Shown: in pieces, positions 17,339-27,396 of the stretch
Numbering within the stretch: position 1 is the stretch's first letter
Layout: each line of letters begins with the position of its first letter
Assembly (NCBI GenBank): GCA_021296415.1
Contig: JAGWAL010000012.1
Location: 1-55,093, forward strand
Direction: 5' to 3'
DNA length: 55,093 bases
DNA from: Acidimicrobiia bacterium
Lineage (GTDB): Bacteria > Actinomycetota > Acidimicrobiia > Acidimicrobiales > CATQHL01
The notes under the pieces: model-generated
The model's input: only the letters and a program-made list of their open reading frames with translations
Database searches by the model: none
What the model was told of the DNA's origin: nothing
Translations under genes and position numbers: made by a program

Positions 17339-17357
17339 GGCGCAAGGCGTCGCAAAG

Positions 17358-17381
17358 CGGCCCCCCGGACCCCTCCCTCGG
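17358..17381. repeat. Dispersed GC-rich repeat, copy 1
   Basis: This 24-base stretch (CGGCCCCCCGGA then CCCCTCCCTCGG) recurs with one mismatch at 24225-24248. Both copies are in spacers directly after a plus-strand gene. It may be the remains of a small dispersed element of this genome. Confidence 0.45.
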
Positions 17382-17498
17382 GGTTTGGTCCGTCCGCTCG
17401 GGGCGTGGGCGGTGGTCTGATGCTCGAGAGTCCGGATGCGGCTATGGTCGGCGGTGAAAGGACAGCGCTGTCATTTGTCCACAGGAGGTGGGGACATC

Positions 17499-20400
17499 GT
17501 GGGGACTGTCTCGGGACGCGGTGAGAGATTCGCACACCTGCACGTCCACACCGAGTACTCGATGCTCGACGGCGCGGCGCGCGTCGATGAGCTGGTGAAG
17601 GCGGCGGCAGCGGACCGCCAGCCGGCGCTCGGGATCACCGATCACGGGAACATGTACGGGATCGTCCCGTTCTACAAGGCCTGCCGGGACGGAGGGGTCA
17701 AGCCGATCCTGGGCATCGAGGCCTACCTGGCTCACGAGGACCGCCGCGAGCGGCCGGCCCGCCGGGGGCGGCTGGACGACAGCGGCGGCGAGACGGCCAC
17801 CGGGCACAAGCTGTACTACCACCTGACCCTGCTGGCGGAGAACGGGGCCGGGTACCGGAACCTCGTCCAGATCGCAAGCCGGGCGTTCCTGGAGGGCTAC
17901 TACTACAAGCCCAAGGTGGACTGGGAGGTGCTCTCGGAGCATGCGGAGGGCATCCTGGCAACCACGGGGTGTCTTGGGAGCCACGTCTGCCAGGCGCTGC
18001 TGCAGGACGACTTCTCGTCGGCACTGGCCTACGCGGGTCGCCTACGGGACATATTCGGGCCGGCCGGCACGTTCGTCGAACTCCAGGATCACGGCATCGC
18101 CGCCCAGAAGCGGATTATGCCGCAGCTCCTGGAGATCGCGGGACGGCTGGACATCCCGCTGCTGGCCACGAACGACAGCCACTACACGAATCGCGCCGAC
18201 TCCGTGGCCCACGACGCCTTGCTGTGCGTGCAAACCGGGAGCGTCCGCAGCGACCCCAACCGGTTCCACTTCGAGGGTGACGAGCACTACCTCAAGACGG
18301 CGCGGGAGATGCGAGCGCTGTTCTCCGAGTTGCCGGCGGCCTGCGACAGCACGTTGGACATCGCCGAGCGCTGCAACGTCGAGATCACCTTCGGCGACAT
18401 CAAGCTGCCTCCCTTCCCGGTACCGGAGGGGTTCGAGTCCGCCGACGCGTATCTCGAGCACCTGACGCTGGAGGGCGCGCGGCACCGTTGGGGGGAGCGG
18501 TTGCCGGAGGCCACCGCCGACCGGCTGGCCTACGAGTTGCAGGTCATCCGCACCATGGGCTTCGCCTCGTACTTCCTCATCGTCTGGGATCTCATCAGGT
18601 ACGCGCGCTCCGCCGGCATCCGGGTCGGCCCCGGGCGCGGCAGTGCCGCCGGATGCGCCGTCTCGTACTGCCTCGGCATCACGAGCCTCGACCCGTTGCA
18701 CTACGACCTGCTCTTCGAACGGTTCCTCAACCCCGGGCGCCGCCAGATGCCCGACATCGACATGGACTTCGACTCGCGTCACCGGGACGATCTGATCCGC
18801 TACGCCGCCGACCGCTACGGGCGCGACCACGTGGCGCAGATCATCACGTTCTCCACCATCAAGGGGCGTGCCGCGGTGCGCGACGCGGCGCGCGTGCTGG
18901 ATCACCCGTACGCCACCGGCGACCGGATCGCCAAGGCTGTTCCCGAGCCGATCATGGGCCGCACGACCCCGCTGAAGGCGTGCCTGGAGCGCGACAGCGC
19001 CTACAGCGCCGGCTACGAGTTGGCCGGCGACCTGCGCACGATGTACGCCGAGGACCCCCAGGTGCGGGAGGTCGTGGACGTGGCGCTGGGCCTCGAGGGA
19101 CTGCGCCGCCAGGACGGGATCCACGCCGCCGCGGTCGTGATCTCCCCTGATCCCCTCACCGAGCACGTGCCTGTCCAGCGCAAACCCACCGACAAGCAGA
19201 AGGCCGACGAGGCGCCCATCGTCACGCAGTACGACATGGACGCCGTCGAGGAACTCGGCCTGCTCAAGATGGACTTCCTCGGCCTGCGCACCCTCGACGT
19301 CATCACCGACACCGCGGCGCACGTTGCACGGCTGCGTGGCCTCGAACTGGACGTCGACGCACTGGCGCTGGACGACCGGCGCACCTACGAGATGCTCCAG
19401 CGCGGCGATACGACAGGGGTGTTCCAACTGGAGAGCCCGCCCGTGCGCGCCCTGCTGCGATCGCTGTTGCCCAGCAACATCAACGACGTCTCCGCCCTGG
19501 TGGCGCTCTACCGGCCGGGGCCCATGAAGGACAACATGCACATCACCTACGCCGACCGCAAGATGGGGCGGGCGGACGTGGAACTCCTGCACCCCGCCGC
19601 CTCGGAGATCCTCGCCGACACCTACGGACTCATGATCTACCAGGAGTCCATGATGCGGATCGCCCAGCTCTTCGCCGGCTACACCCTCGAGGAGGCCGAC
19701 AACCTGCGGAAGGCGTGCGGCAAGAAGATCCGCCAGAAGATGGCGGAGGAGAAGGAGAAGTTCATCGACGGCTGCGAGGCCACCGGCTACGGCCGGCGCG
19801 TGGGGGAGCAGTGGTGGAACCAGATCGAGCCGTTCGCCGACTACGCCTTCAACAAGAGCCACTCCTACGCCTACGGCCGACCGCCTACCTCAAAGCGAAC
19901 TACCCGGTGGAGTACATGGCCGCGCTCCTCACGAGCGTGCGGGACAAGATGGAGCGCCTCACGCCGTACCTGCTGGACTGCCGCCTGCAGGAGATCGACG
20001 TGGTGGTGCCCGACGTCAACGAGTCGTTCTCGGACTTCACGCCGGTGCTGGACGATGCCTCCCCCGATCGGGGCCGCATCCTCTTCGGGCTCGCGGCGGT
20101 GCGCAACGTCGGCGCCGCCGACGCCGCCCACATCATCGCGGCCCGGTCCGACGGCGGCTCGTTCATTGACTTCGACGATTTCTGCGACCGGGTGGATCCA
20201 TCGGTACTGAACAAGCGCACCGTCGCCTCGCTCATCAAGGCCGGAGCGTTCGACTCGCTGGATCATCCCCGCCAGGGGCTGCTCAACGTGCACGGGCGAA
20301 CGATCGATGCGGCCATGGCGGAGCGGCGCGACCGGGATGCCGGCGTCCTGAGCCTGTTCGGTGACGCCGGGGTGGCGACCGGCTACAACAGCAAACCCGT

Positions 20401-21031
20401 CGTGCCCGACATGCACGCCCCGCGCGAGCGCATGCTGGCCGACGAGAAAGAGATGCTGGGGCTGTACATCAGCGACCACCCCCTCGAGGGCATCGAGCAG
20501 ATCCTCGCACCCAGGAGGGAGCGCAGCGTTGCCGAACTGGTGGAGCTGCCCGACGGCTCGGTCGTCACCGTGGCGGGAGCGATCACGTCGCTGGCGAGGC
20601 GTCAGACCCGCAACGGCGCGCACATGGCCACGTTCACCCTCGACGACCGGACCGGGATGATCCCCGTCACGGTCTTCCCCCGGGCGCTGGAGGCCCAGGA
20701 TGGGTTGCTGGTCGACGAGGCGGTGGTGATCCTGCGCGCCCGTGTCGACCGGCGGGAGGAGGAGCCGAAGCTCATCAGCATCGGACTCGAGGGATTCACG
20801 GCCGAGACCCGCGGCGCGCTGCGCCTGCACTTCCCGACCAACGGCGTGACCGAGGACCGGCTCTCCGCCCTCAAGGCCCTCCTCGGCGAGCACGGGGGTG
20901 ACTCTCCCGTCGAGATCCAGGTGGGCAGGACGTACCTGTTGCAGCTGCCGCAGGAGTACCAGGTCGACACCGAGGCGGGCCTCGTGCCCGAATTGCGCCA
21001 ACTTCTGGGAGTCCACGCCGTGCAGGTCTGA
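17499..21031 (+). CDS. dnaE: DnaE, DNA polymerase III alpha subunit (frameshifted)
   Basis: Replicative polymerase, about 1,178 codons. The PHP domain starts at once (HLHVHTEYSMLDGA, ITDHGNMYG). The polymerase core shows GPGRGSAAGCAVSYCLGIT, PDIDMDFDSRHRDD (catalytic aspartates) and FNKSHSYAYG. The C-terminal part has the HhH region (KAGAFDSL) and OB fold (VVTVAGAITSLARRQTRNG). The frame breaks at 19877-19880: after YAYG only two bases remain before TAYLKANYPVEYMAALLTS in another frame. Homologues have about five residues there (like LVSYQ), so 13 nt appear to be missing. GTG 17499 is chosen because AGGAGGTG sits 8 bases upstream. An assembly error is likely for such an essential gene. Confidence 0.93.
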
Positions 21032-21128
21032 CCGCCGGGACACGTCGGTTTGCGTTCAGGCGCCCGGCACACTGGACTATCGGGGGATGATCGAGGTGGC
21101 CGGATAGCGACTGGACAAGGCGGCGACA

Positions 21129-21800
21129 ATGGCAGTTGAGGTCGAGAGCAGGGATTGCACCGCGGTCAGCGACGCCGAGTTGGAGGCGATGGCCGATCTC
21201 TGCACCGAGGGCCCGAACCCCTTCGCGGTCGGATTCCTCTCCAAGCAGACCGAACTTTGGGTGCTTCTGACCGAGGCACGTGAGGGGAGCCGCCTGCGCG
21301 GCTTCGTGTTCTCCACGCTGGAACGCATCGGCGGGACGCCGGTCGTGATCCTCGGGGCCGGCACGGTGGCGCGCATCTCCCGGCGCAGCACGGTCCTGCA
21401 GGCCCTCGTGGCCGAGCAGCTCCATCGTGCCGTGATGGCCTTTCCCGACGAGGACGTGCTGATGGGTCTCCGCATGAACGATCCCTCCACGTTCGAAGTG
21501 TTCAAGGTGCTGAGCAATGTCATCCCCCGCCCCGGCCACATCGCCAACGGCGAGGAGCGGGCCTGGGGCAGGCGACTCGCCAAGCGCTACCGGATCGGCA
21601 ACAGCGCCTACGATCCGCGCTCGTTCATCGCAACGGGCGACGGCGGGCAACCGGCCGTGCTCGACTACGAGACCCTGCGGCCGGAGCGAACCGACCCCGC
21701 CCTCGGTGACCTCATGGGGCCGCTGGAGCGCGGCCGGGGCGATTCGCTGGTGGCCGTCGCCTGGGCCACAGCCGGTCGCTTGGAGAAGTACCGGGACTGA
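21129..21800 (+). CDS. Conserved-looking protein of unknown function
   Basis: I do not recognise this 223-residue protein. It has no signal peptide or membrane helix. Alternating beta/alpha stretches (ELWVLLTEAREGSRLRGFVF, GTPVVILGAGTVARI, EDVLMGLRMNDPSTFEVF) resemble an acyltransferase-like (GNAT) fold, but the acetyl-CoA loop is not evident. GC content and third-position bias match neighbouring real genes. It lies 97 bases after dnaE and just before a nitroreductase; the context does not fix a role. Confidence 0.7.
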   Translation: MAVEVESRDCTAVSDAELEAMADLCTEGPNPFAVGFLSKQTELWVLLTEAREGSRLRGFVFSTLERIGGTPVVILGAGTVARISRRSTVLQALVAEQLHRAVMAFPDEDVLMGLRMNDPSTFEVFKVLSNVIPRPGHIANGEERAWGRRLAKRYRIGNSAYDPRSFIATGDGGQPAVLDYETLRPERTDPALGDLMGPLERGRGDSLVAVAWATAGRLEKYRD

Positions 21801-21844
21801 GCCTCTCCGGCGCTCGCACGAGCTCTCGGGCAGGGCGGGCACTC

Positions 21845-22468
21845 GTGGAACTGAGCGAGGTCATCCGCGCCCGCCGGATGACCAGGAACTTCGACCCGCG
21901 GCCACTCGAGCGATCCCTGCTGGAGGAGTTGTGCACCCTGGCGCGGCGGGCACCCTCGGCGGGTTTCGCGCAGGGCGCCGAACTGATCATCCTGGACGGG
22001 CCGGAGACGCGGGGGAGATTCTGGGAACTGACGCTTCCCGTTCCCGAGCGGGCGGGCTTCGCCTGGCCCGGACTGCTGCGCGCGCCCGCGCTGGTCCTTC
22101 CCGCAGCCGACAGCCGCCGCTACCTGGCCCGCTACCGCGAGCCGGACAAGGCTGGGGACCCGGCGCGTCGCCTGGGGGAGAGCACCCGGGCCTGGCCGGT
22201 GCCCTACTGGTTGGTGGACTGCGCCTTCGTCGTGCAGAACCTCCTGCTCGCCGCGACCGATCGCGGGCTGGGCGCGCTGTTCTTCGGCCTCTTCCGGGGC
22301 GCGCAGGAGGTGCGCGATTGGCTGCAGGTGCCCGAGGGCGTCGAACTGCTGGGCGCCGTGGCACTGGGTTGGCCGGCGGCCGACCGCCCCAGCAACTCCG
22401 TGGCGCGCGGCTGGCGCGACCCGGCCGCGGTCCTGCACTGGGGCGGCTGGGACGCCGGGCGGGGATAG
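21845..22468 (+). CDS. Nitroreductase-family FMN oxidoreductase
   Basis: A 207-residue flavoprotein. MELSEVIRARRMTRNFDPRPL is the typical FMN-phosphate binding N-terminus, ARRAPSAGFAQG the next family motif, and DCAFVVQNLLLAATDRGLGALFFG the helix that packs on FMN. Family members reduce nitro compounds, quinones or enoyl groups with NAD(P)H. The substrate is unknown. The start is GTG 21845. The following thiolase pair could mean a role in degradation of an acyl or ring compound, but this is only context. Confidence 0.83.
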   Translation: MELSEVIRARRMTRNFDPRPLERSLLEELCTLARRAPSAGFAQGAELIILDGPETRGRFWELTLPVPERAGFAWPGLLRAPALVLPAADSRRYLARYREPDKAGDPARRLGESTRAWPVPYWLVDCAFVVQNLLLAATDRGLGALFFGLFRGAQEVRDWLQVPEGVELLGAVALGWPAADRPSNSVARGWRDPAAVLHWGGWDAGRG

Positions 22469-22502
22469 GGTGCCCGTCGAGGTCGCGACGGTGGGAGGTG
22501 CG

Positions 22503-22907
22503 ATGGCCGGCGAACGGATTCCCCTGGTCGGCTACCTCGTCCTCGAACCCCAGCCGCATCTGGTGGCGAACGAGTGCGAGAGTTGCCGTGCCCGCTTCTT
22601 CGATCGCCGCAATGCCTGCGGGTCCTGCGGGGGGCGCAGCTTCGCGCCCGCTCCGATCGCCACGACGGGGCATCTGCGAGCCTTCTCGATCGTGCACCGG
22701 GCCGACCCCGGGGTCCGGGTGCCGTTCGTCTCGGCGATCGTGGAGACCGTCGACGGCACCACGGTTCGTGCCAATCTCGTCGAGGTGTCGCCCGACCCCG
22801 ACGGCGTGCGGCTGGGCATGCCGGTCCGCCTCGTCACCTATCCGGTCGGGATCGACAGCGAGGGCACCGAGTGCATCGCCTTCGCCTTCGCCCCGGTCGC
22901 GGCGTGA
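22503..22907 (+). CDS. DUF35 OB-fold/zinc-ribbon acyl-CoA-associated protein
   Basis: A 134-residue protein with a rubredoxin-like zinc ribbon (CESC then CGSC, about residues 25-43) and a C-terminal OB fold (GHLRAFSIVHRADPG, VPFVSAIVETVDG, GMPVRLVTYPV). DUF35 proteins act as subunits of SCP-x-type thiolases and of MaoC-like hydratases (for example ChsH2 in sterol side-chain loss). The thiolase gene follows 88 bases later. ATG 22503 has GGGAGG four bases upstream, better than GTG 22470, which is also in frame. Confidence 0.86.
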   Translation: MAGERIPLVGYLVLEPQPHLVANECESCRARFFDRRNACGSCGGRSFAPAPIATTGHLRAFSIVHRADPGVRVPFVSAIVETVDGTTVRANLVEVSPDPDGVRLGMPVRLVTYPVGIDSEGTECIAFAFAPVAA

Positions 22908-22995
22908 GCCGGAGACCGCCGATGCCGGCGACCGGCGGTTCGCGTCCCGAAGGCGGGACAGGACGATCGCGTCAACCCTGTGAGAGGAGCCACCA

Positions 22996-24201
22996 ATGAC
23001 CGAGAGTGTCTGGATCCTGGGTACCGCCATGACCCGTTTCGGCCGCCACGAGATGCTCGACCTCGTGGATCTGGCCTCCGAGGCGGCTCTCGGGGCACTC
23101 GACGACGGCGGAGTGAGCGTCAACGACCTCGACGTGCTGGCCTGCGGCTCGCTGTTCTCCGCCAACGCCGGCGTGGGCCAGCAGCTCCTCGGGCAGATCG
23201 GCCAGACGGGCATCAGCATCTACAACGTGGCCAATGCCTGCGCCACCGGGGCCACGGCCATCCGTGTGGCGCTCATGGCGATCCGCTCGGGGGAGGCGTC
23301 CATGGCGATGGCCGTCGGGGTGGAGAAGATGGGCAAGATGGGGTTGCTGACCAGTTCCCCCAAGGGCAGCAAGGCAGCCGAGGTGTTCGAGCCGTCCGGG
23401 CGGTTCGGGTCGGTCCGGTCGGTCGACGGCATCCTCGGCACCAAGACGATGCCGGGAGTCTTCGGCCAGGCGGGCATGCGCTACGCGCACGACCACGACG
23501 GCGTGGGTTTCGACCAGTTCGCCCGGATCGCCCACAAGAACCACCTGCACTCCACCCTGAACCCGCTGGCGCAGTACCAGAAGAAGTTCAGCCTCGCCGA
23601 GATCAAGGCGGCGCCGATGATGGCCTACCCCAACACGCTGCTGATGTGCTGCCCAACCGGCGACGGCGCGGCGGCCGGTGTGCTCGTGAGCGGGGAGCGA
23701 CTCCGGACGCTGTCCGCGTCCCAGCGCCGCCGGGCCGTGAAGATCTCCGCCTCGGTGCTCACGAGTGACCCCTACGTGGAGGGCGGGCAGGTGCAGCCCG
23801 ACGTGAACACCCTCACCCGCAACGCCGCGGACGCGGCCTACGAGCAGGCGGGCGTGGGTCCCGAGGACCTCGATCTGGTGGAGCTGCACGACTGCTTCGC
23901 CTCGGCCGAGCTCATCCACTACGACAACCTGCGGCTGTGCGAGCCCGGAGGAGCCGGGGACTTCATCGACTCGGGCGCTCCGTACCGTGACGGCTCCGTG
24001 CCGGTGAACGTGTCGGGGGGCCTCATCTCCAAGGGGCACCCCATCGGCGCCACCGGTGTGGCGAACATCTACGAGATCGCCACCCACCTGCGGGACGAGG
24101 CCGGCGATCGCCAGATCCCCGGGGCCCGGGTGGGTCTGGCGCACGTCATCGGCCTGGGGTCCTCCTGCGGCGTGCACATCCTGGAGCGGTCAGCCGCCTG
24201 A
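22996..24201 (+). CDS. Thiolase (SCP-x/lipid-transfer-type acetyl-CoA acetyltransferase)
   Basis: A 401-residue thiolase-fold enzyme likely to cleave or condense acyl-CoA esters. The nucleophile loop is NACATGATAIR (about residues 79-89). The HDCF segment near residue 297, KGHPIGATGVANIYE and GLGSSCGVHIL follow. This pattern is that of the non-decarboxylating SCP-x/thiolase-like group that works with DUF35 partners, and such a partner is encoded just upstream. GAGAGGAG precedes ATG 22996. Substrates may be sterol, fatty or aromatic acyl-CoAs; nothing here decides. Confidence 0.88.
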   Translation: MTESVWILGTAMTRFGRHEMLDLVDLASEAALGALDDGGVSVNDLDVLACGSLFSANAGVGQQLLGQIGQTGISIYNVANACATGATAIRVALMAIRSGEASMAMAVGVEKMGKMGLLTSSPKGSKAAEVFEPSGRFGSVRSVDGILGTKTMPGVFGQAGMRYAHDHDGVGFDQFARIAHKNHLHSTLNPLAQYQKKFSLAEIKAAPMMAYPNTLLMCCPTGDGAAAGVLVSGERLRTLSASQRRRAVKISASVLTSDPYVEGGQVQPDVNTLTRNAADAAYEQAGVGPEDLDLVELHDCFASAELIHYDNLRLCEPGGAGDFIDSGAPYRDGSVPVNVSGGLISKGHPIGATGVANIYEIATHLRDEAGDRQIPGARVGLAHVIGLGSSCGVHILERSAA

Positions 24202-24224
24202 GCCGCCGGCCCGCGCGTGCCGGT

Positions 24225-24281
24225 CGGCCCCCCGGCCCCCTCCCTCGGTTGATGGCGCGTGCCGGTTCATGGCGCGTGCCG
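24225..24281. repeat. Dispersed GC-rich repeat copy 2 and a 13-bp tandem pair
   Basis: Bases 24225-24248 match 17358-17381 with one mismatch. Just after, ATGGCGCGTGCCG occurs at 24252-24264 and again at 24269-24281. The spacer separates the convergent thiolase and DUF255 genes and holds no gene that I can see. Confidence 0.45.
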
Positions 24282-24295
24282 CTCGGAGGCCGGGC

Positions 24296-26296
24296 TCAGG
24301 CGGCGTCGCGGAGGCGGTCTCTCAGTTCGCCGACGTCGCTGGTGGGGGCTTCGCAGACGTAGCCCCGGCACACGTAGGCGGCGCCGTCCGGGCGCTGGGC
24401 CCACAGCGGTGAGTCGTACGGCTCGCCCCAGGCCAGCACGGCGTTGGGCAGCCACTGCCGGTGGACGACCTCGGTGAGGTCGGGGCGATCGCCGGTGATA
24501 ACGATCTCGGTGGCGCCGGCGGCGTGCAGGTCCAGGGCGCACAGCAGGTTGCCGAAGGCGCTGGGATGCTGGCCGGCCAGCGGTCCCAGTAGGCCCAGGA
24601 TGGCCTCCGCCCGCTCGTGGTACTCCGAGGCTCCCGCGAGGGCTCCCAGCCGGAGCAGGCCGAGCGCGGCGGCGCTGTTCGCCGACGGGGTGGCGTTGTC
24701 GAACAGGTCCCGGGGGGTCGCCACGAGCGGCTCGGCGTCACGCCCGCAGGTCAGCAGCCCGCCGCCCTCGGGATCCCAGAACAACTCCAGCAGGTCGTCC
24801 GCGGTGCGGCGGGCCTCGGCGATCCAGCGCGCGGCTCCGGTCGCCTCACCCAGGCGGCAGAAGGCGTCGAGCATGGCGGCGTAGTCGGCGGCGCAGGCCA
24901 GGTGGCGGGCTTCTGCGGGGCGAGTGGCGTCGCCTGCCTGCCAGGACCGCAGCCAGCGGCCGTCGGGCCGTCGCAGGTTGGCGGTCACGAACTCCCCGCA
25001 GGCCACGGCCGCCGCCAGCCAGTCGGCGTTGCCGGTGGCGGTGGCGGCGACGGCCAGTGCGGACATCGCCAGACCGTTCCACTCGGTGAGCACCTTGTCG
25101 TCGAGGCCGGGGCGCACCCGCTCCGAGCGAGCCCCGAACAGCGCCCGGCGTGCCTCTTCCACCTCCGGCGGCCGCAGGAGGTCGCCGCGTACCGGCCGCC
25201 AGAGGATGTTGGCACCCTCGAAGTTGCCCTCGGCGGTGGCTCCGTACCAGTCGATGGCCGCCTCGGCGGCGTCCCCCGCGGCGGAGCGGATCTCGTCGAT
25301 GCTCCAGACGTAGAACTTGCCCTCGACGCCCTCGGAGTCGGCATCCTCGGCGGAGGCGAAGCCGCCGCCGGCCAGGCGCAGATCGCGCAGCAGGTACCCG
25401 ACGGTCTCATCGACCACCCGGCGGTAGCGGGCCTTGCCGGTGGCCTGCCAGGCCCGGGTGTAGAGCCCGAGGAGCAGGGCGTTGTCGTAGAGCATCTTCT
25501 CGAAGTGCGGTACCAGCCAGCGTTGGTCGGTGGCGTAGCGCGAGAAGCCGCCGCCCAGGTGGTCGTAGATCCCGCCCGAGGCCATGCAGTCCAGACTGTT
25601 GACCACCATCGCCAGTACGTCGTCGTCGCCGGCATTGCGCCAGTGGCGCAGGAGCGCCTCGAGGGTCATGGCCTGCGGGAACTTGGGGGCGTGGCCGAAG
25701 CCGCCCCAGGCGGCGTCGTACTGGGGCCGCAGCGCCGCTGCCGCCCGAGCCAGGATCTCACCCTCCGGCGGGCCACCGCCCGACGCCAGTGGCAATCGAG
25801 CGGAACGGTCGAGCGCCTCGGTGATGCGCCGCGCCTGGTCCTGCACGTCGCTGCGGCGGTCCTCCCAGGCCTCGTGCACCCGCTGGAGCACGTCGCTGAA
25901 GGACGGCATGCCTTGGCGGGAGGTGGGGGGGAAGTAGGTGCCGGCGAAGAACGGCTCACCCTCCGGCGTCAGGAAGACGGTCATCGGCCAGCCACCGTGC
26001 CCCGTGAGTGACGTGACCGCCTCCATGTAGAGCGAGTCCACGTCGGGGCGCTCCTCGCGATCCACCTTGACGTTCACGAACAGCCGGTTCATGCGTTCCG
26101 CCGTGGCGGGATCCTCGAAGGATTCGTGCGCCATGACATGGCACCAGTGGCACGACGAGTACCCCACCGAGAGCAGCACCGGCTTGCCGGAGCGGCGGGC
26201 CTCATCGAAGGCCTCGGTTCCCCAGGGGTACCAATCCACCGGGTTGTCGGCGTGCTGGCGCAGGTAAGGGCTGCCCTCGGTGGCGAGGCGGTTCAC
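24296..26296 (-). CDS. DUF255 (YyaL/SSP411-like) thioredoxin-fold protein
   Basis: A 666-residue protein with an N-terminal thioredoxin-like domain and a C-terminal (alpha/alpha)6 barrel resembling sugar epimerases. [18 protein letters not shown] and the redox motif [16 protein letters not shown] (CxxC) are diagnostic, followed by [13 protein letters not shown] and [13 protein letters not shown]. The C-terminal barrel includes [17 protein letters not shown] and [17 protein letters not shown]. The family is widespread but its reaction is unknown. GTG 26296 ([13 protein letters not shown]) is chosen because the family begins close to this point. Confidence 0.88.
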   Translation of the reverse strand: MNRLATEGSPYLRQHADNPVDWYPWGTEAFDEARRSGKPVLLSVGYSSCHWCHVMAHESFEDPATAERMNRLFVNVKVDREERPDVDSLYMEAVTSLTGHGGWPMTVFLTPEGEPFFAGTYFPPTSRQGMPSFSDVLQRVHEAWEDRRSDVQDQARRITEALDRSARLPLASGGGPPEGEILARAAAALRPQYDAAWGGFGHAPKFPQAMTLEALLRHWRNAGDDDVLAMVVNSLDCMASGGIYDHLGGGFSRYATDQRWLVPHFEKMLYDNALLLGLYTRAWQATGKARYRRVVDETVGYLLRDLRLAGGGFASAEDADSEGVEGKFYVWSIDEIRSAAGDAAEAAIDWYGATAEGNFEGANILWRPVRGDLLRPPEVEEARRALFGARSERVRPGLDDKVLTEWNGLAMSALAVAATATGNADWLAAAVACGEFVTANLRRPDGRWLRSWQAGDATRPAEARHLACAADYAAMLDAFCRLGEATGAARWIAEARRTADDLLELFWDPEGGGLLTCGRDAEPLVATPRDLFDNATPSANSAAALGLLRLGALAGASEYHERAEAILGLLGPLAGQHPSAFGNLLCALDLHAAGATEIVITGDRPDLTEVVHRQWLPNAVLAWGEPYDSPLWAQRPDGAAYVCRGYVCEAPTSDVGELRDRLRDAA

Positions 26297-26421
26297 GCGC
26301 CGAGCATAGGGGTCGCGGGCGGCTGGCCTGCGACGAGCCCCGCTGAGCGCAACGAGAGGCGTCGTCGGCTCGCCGAGCCGGTTGCAACGGGCGAGACCTG
26401 CGGTCCGGTAGCGTCCCGGGC

Positions 26422-27396
26422 GTGACGCGGGTGCGGGAGTGGGTCGCCGGAGCGAGGCCGCGCACGCTGCCTGCCTCGCTGGCGCCGGTCCTCGCCGGCA
26501 CGGCTGCAGCTGCCCGACCAGGCTTCGGGTGGGGTCAGGGCCTGATCTGGTGGCGCCTGGCAATGGCACTCGTGGTGGCACTGGCCCTGCAGGTGGGCGT
26601 GAACTACGCCAACGACTACAGCGACGGCGTGCGCGGCACCGACGACGAGCGGCGGGTTGGTCCGAGGCGTCTCGTTGGCTCCGGTCTCGCCGCTCCGGAG
26701 GCCGTGCGCCGCGCCGCGGCGGTTGCCGGCCTCGTGGCGGGAGGCGCCGGATTGGCGCTCGCCGCGGCCGCCGGCTGGGAGCTGGTGATCGTCGGTGCCG
26801 CGTGTCTCGCAGCCGGCTGGTTCTACTCCGGCGGCCGCCGTCCGTACGGGTACCGCGGCTGGGGCGAGGTGGCGGTCTTCATCTTCTTCGGCCTCGTGGC
26901 AGCGGTCGGCAGTGCCTACGTGCAACTGGAGGCGATCACGGCCCGCAGTGTCTGGGTGGGAGTGGGCTGCGGCTGTCTGAGCTGCGCATTGCTGGTCGTC
27001 AACAACCTGCGCGACATCGAGGGTGACGCCGCCGTCGGGAAGCGCACCCTGGCCGTCCGCCTGGGCGCGGCGCCCACGCGGCTGCTGTACGCCGTGCTGG
27101 TGCTGGGGGGTTTCGCGGCCCTGGCACCGCTCACCGCCGATGTCAGCTGGCCACCGCGGGGGTTGCTGGCCGATTCGCCCGTCGACCCCATCGAGTTGGC
27201 GCAGCTGAGCGCCGGGGAGCCCTGGCCACTGCTGGGCCTGGCCGCTGTTCCCCTGGCAGTCGTGCCGCTGCGAAGGGTTCTCCGCGGTGACCGGGGCGTC
27301 GATCTCATCGACGTGCTGGCCGCCACCGGCCGCCTGCTGGCCGCCTACGGCCTCACGATCGCCGCCGGCCTGTGGGTGGCGGCGGTCTTGGCGTAA
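26422..27396 (+). CDS. menA: MenA, 1,4-dihydroxy-2-naphthoate prenyltransferase
   Basis: A 324-residue integral membrane UbiA-family enzyme that attaches the isoprenoid tail to DHNA in menaquinone synthesis. [18 protein letters not shown] starts the family match. The first Asp-rich motif is [15 protein letters not shown] and the second [19 protein letters not shown], with about nine hydrophobic helices. GTG 26422 is the start. menG, the next step of the pathway, is encoded about 2 kb away on the other strand. An insert around [12 protein letters not shown] lies in a loop. Confidence 0.93.
   Translation: MTRVREWVAGARPRTLPASLAPVLAGTAAAARPGFGWGQGLIWWRLAMALVVALALQVGVNYANDYSDGVRGTDDERRVGPRRLVGSGLAAPEAVRRAAAVAGLVAGGAGLALAAAAGWELVIVGAACLAAGWFYSGGRRPYGYRGWGEVAVFIFFGLVAAVGSAYVQLEAITARSVWVGVGCGCLSCALLVVNNLRDIEGDAAVGKRTLAVRLGAAPTRLLYAVLVLGGFAALAPLTADVSWPPRGLLADSPVDPIELAQLSAGEPWPLLGLAAVPLAVVPLRRVLRGDRGVDLIDVLAATGRLLAAYGLTIAAGLWVAAVLA

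Noticed and set aside
19866-19892. Programmed ribosomal frameshift in dnaE, as in some tau/gamma or release-factor genes
   Set aside because: There is no slippery heptamer, and conserved residues are absent from all frames, so shifting would not restore the protein.
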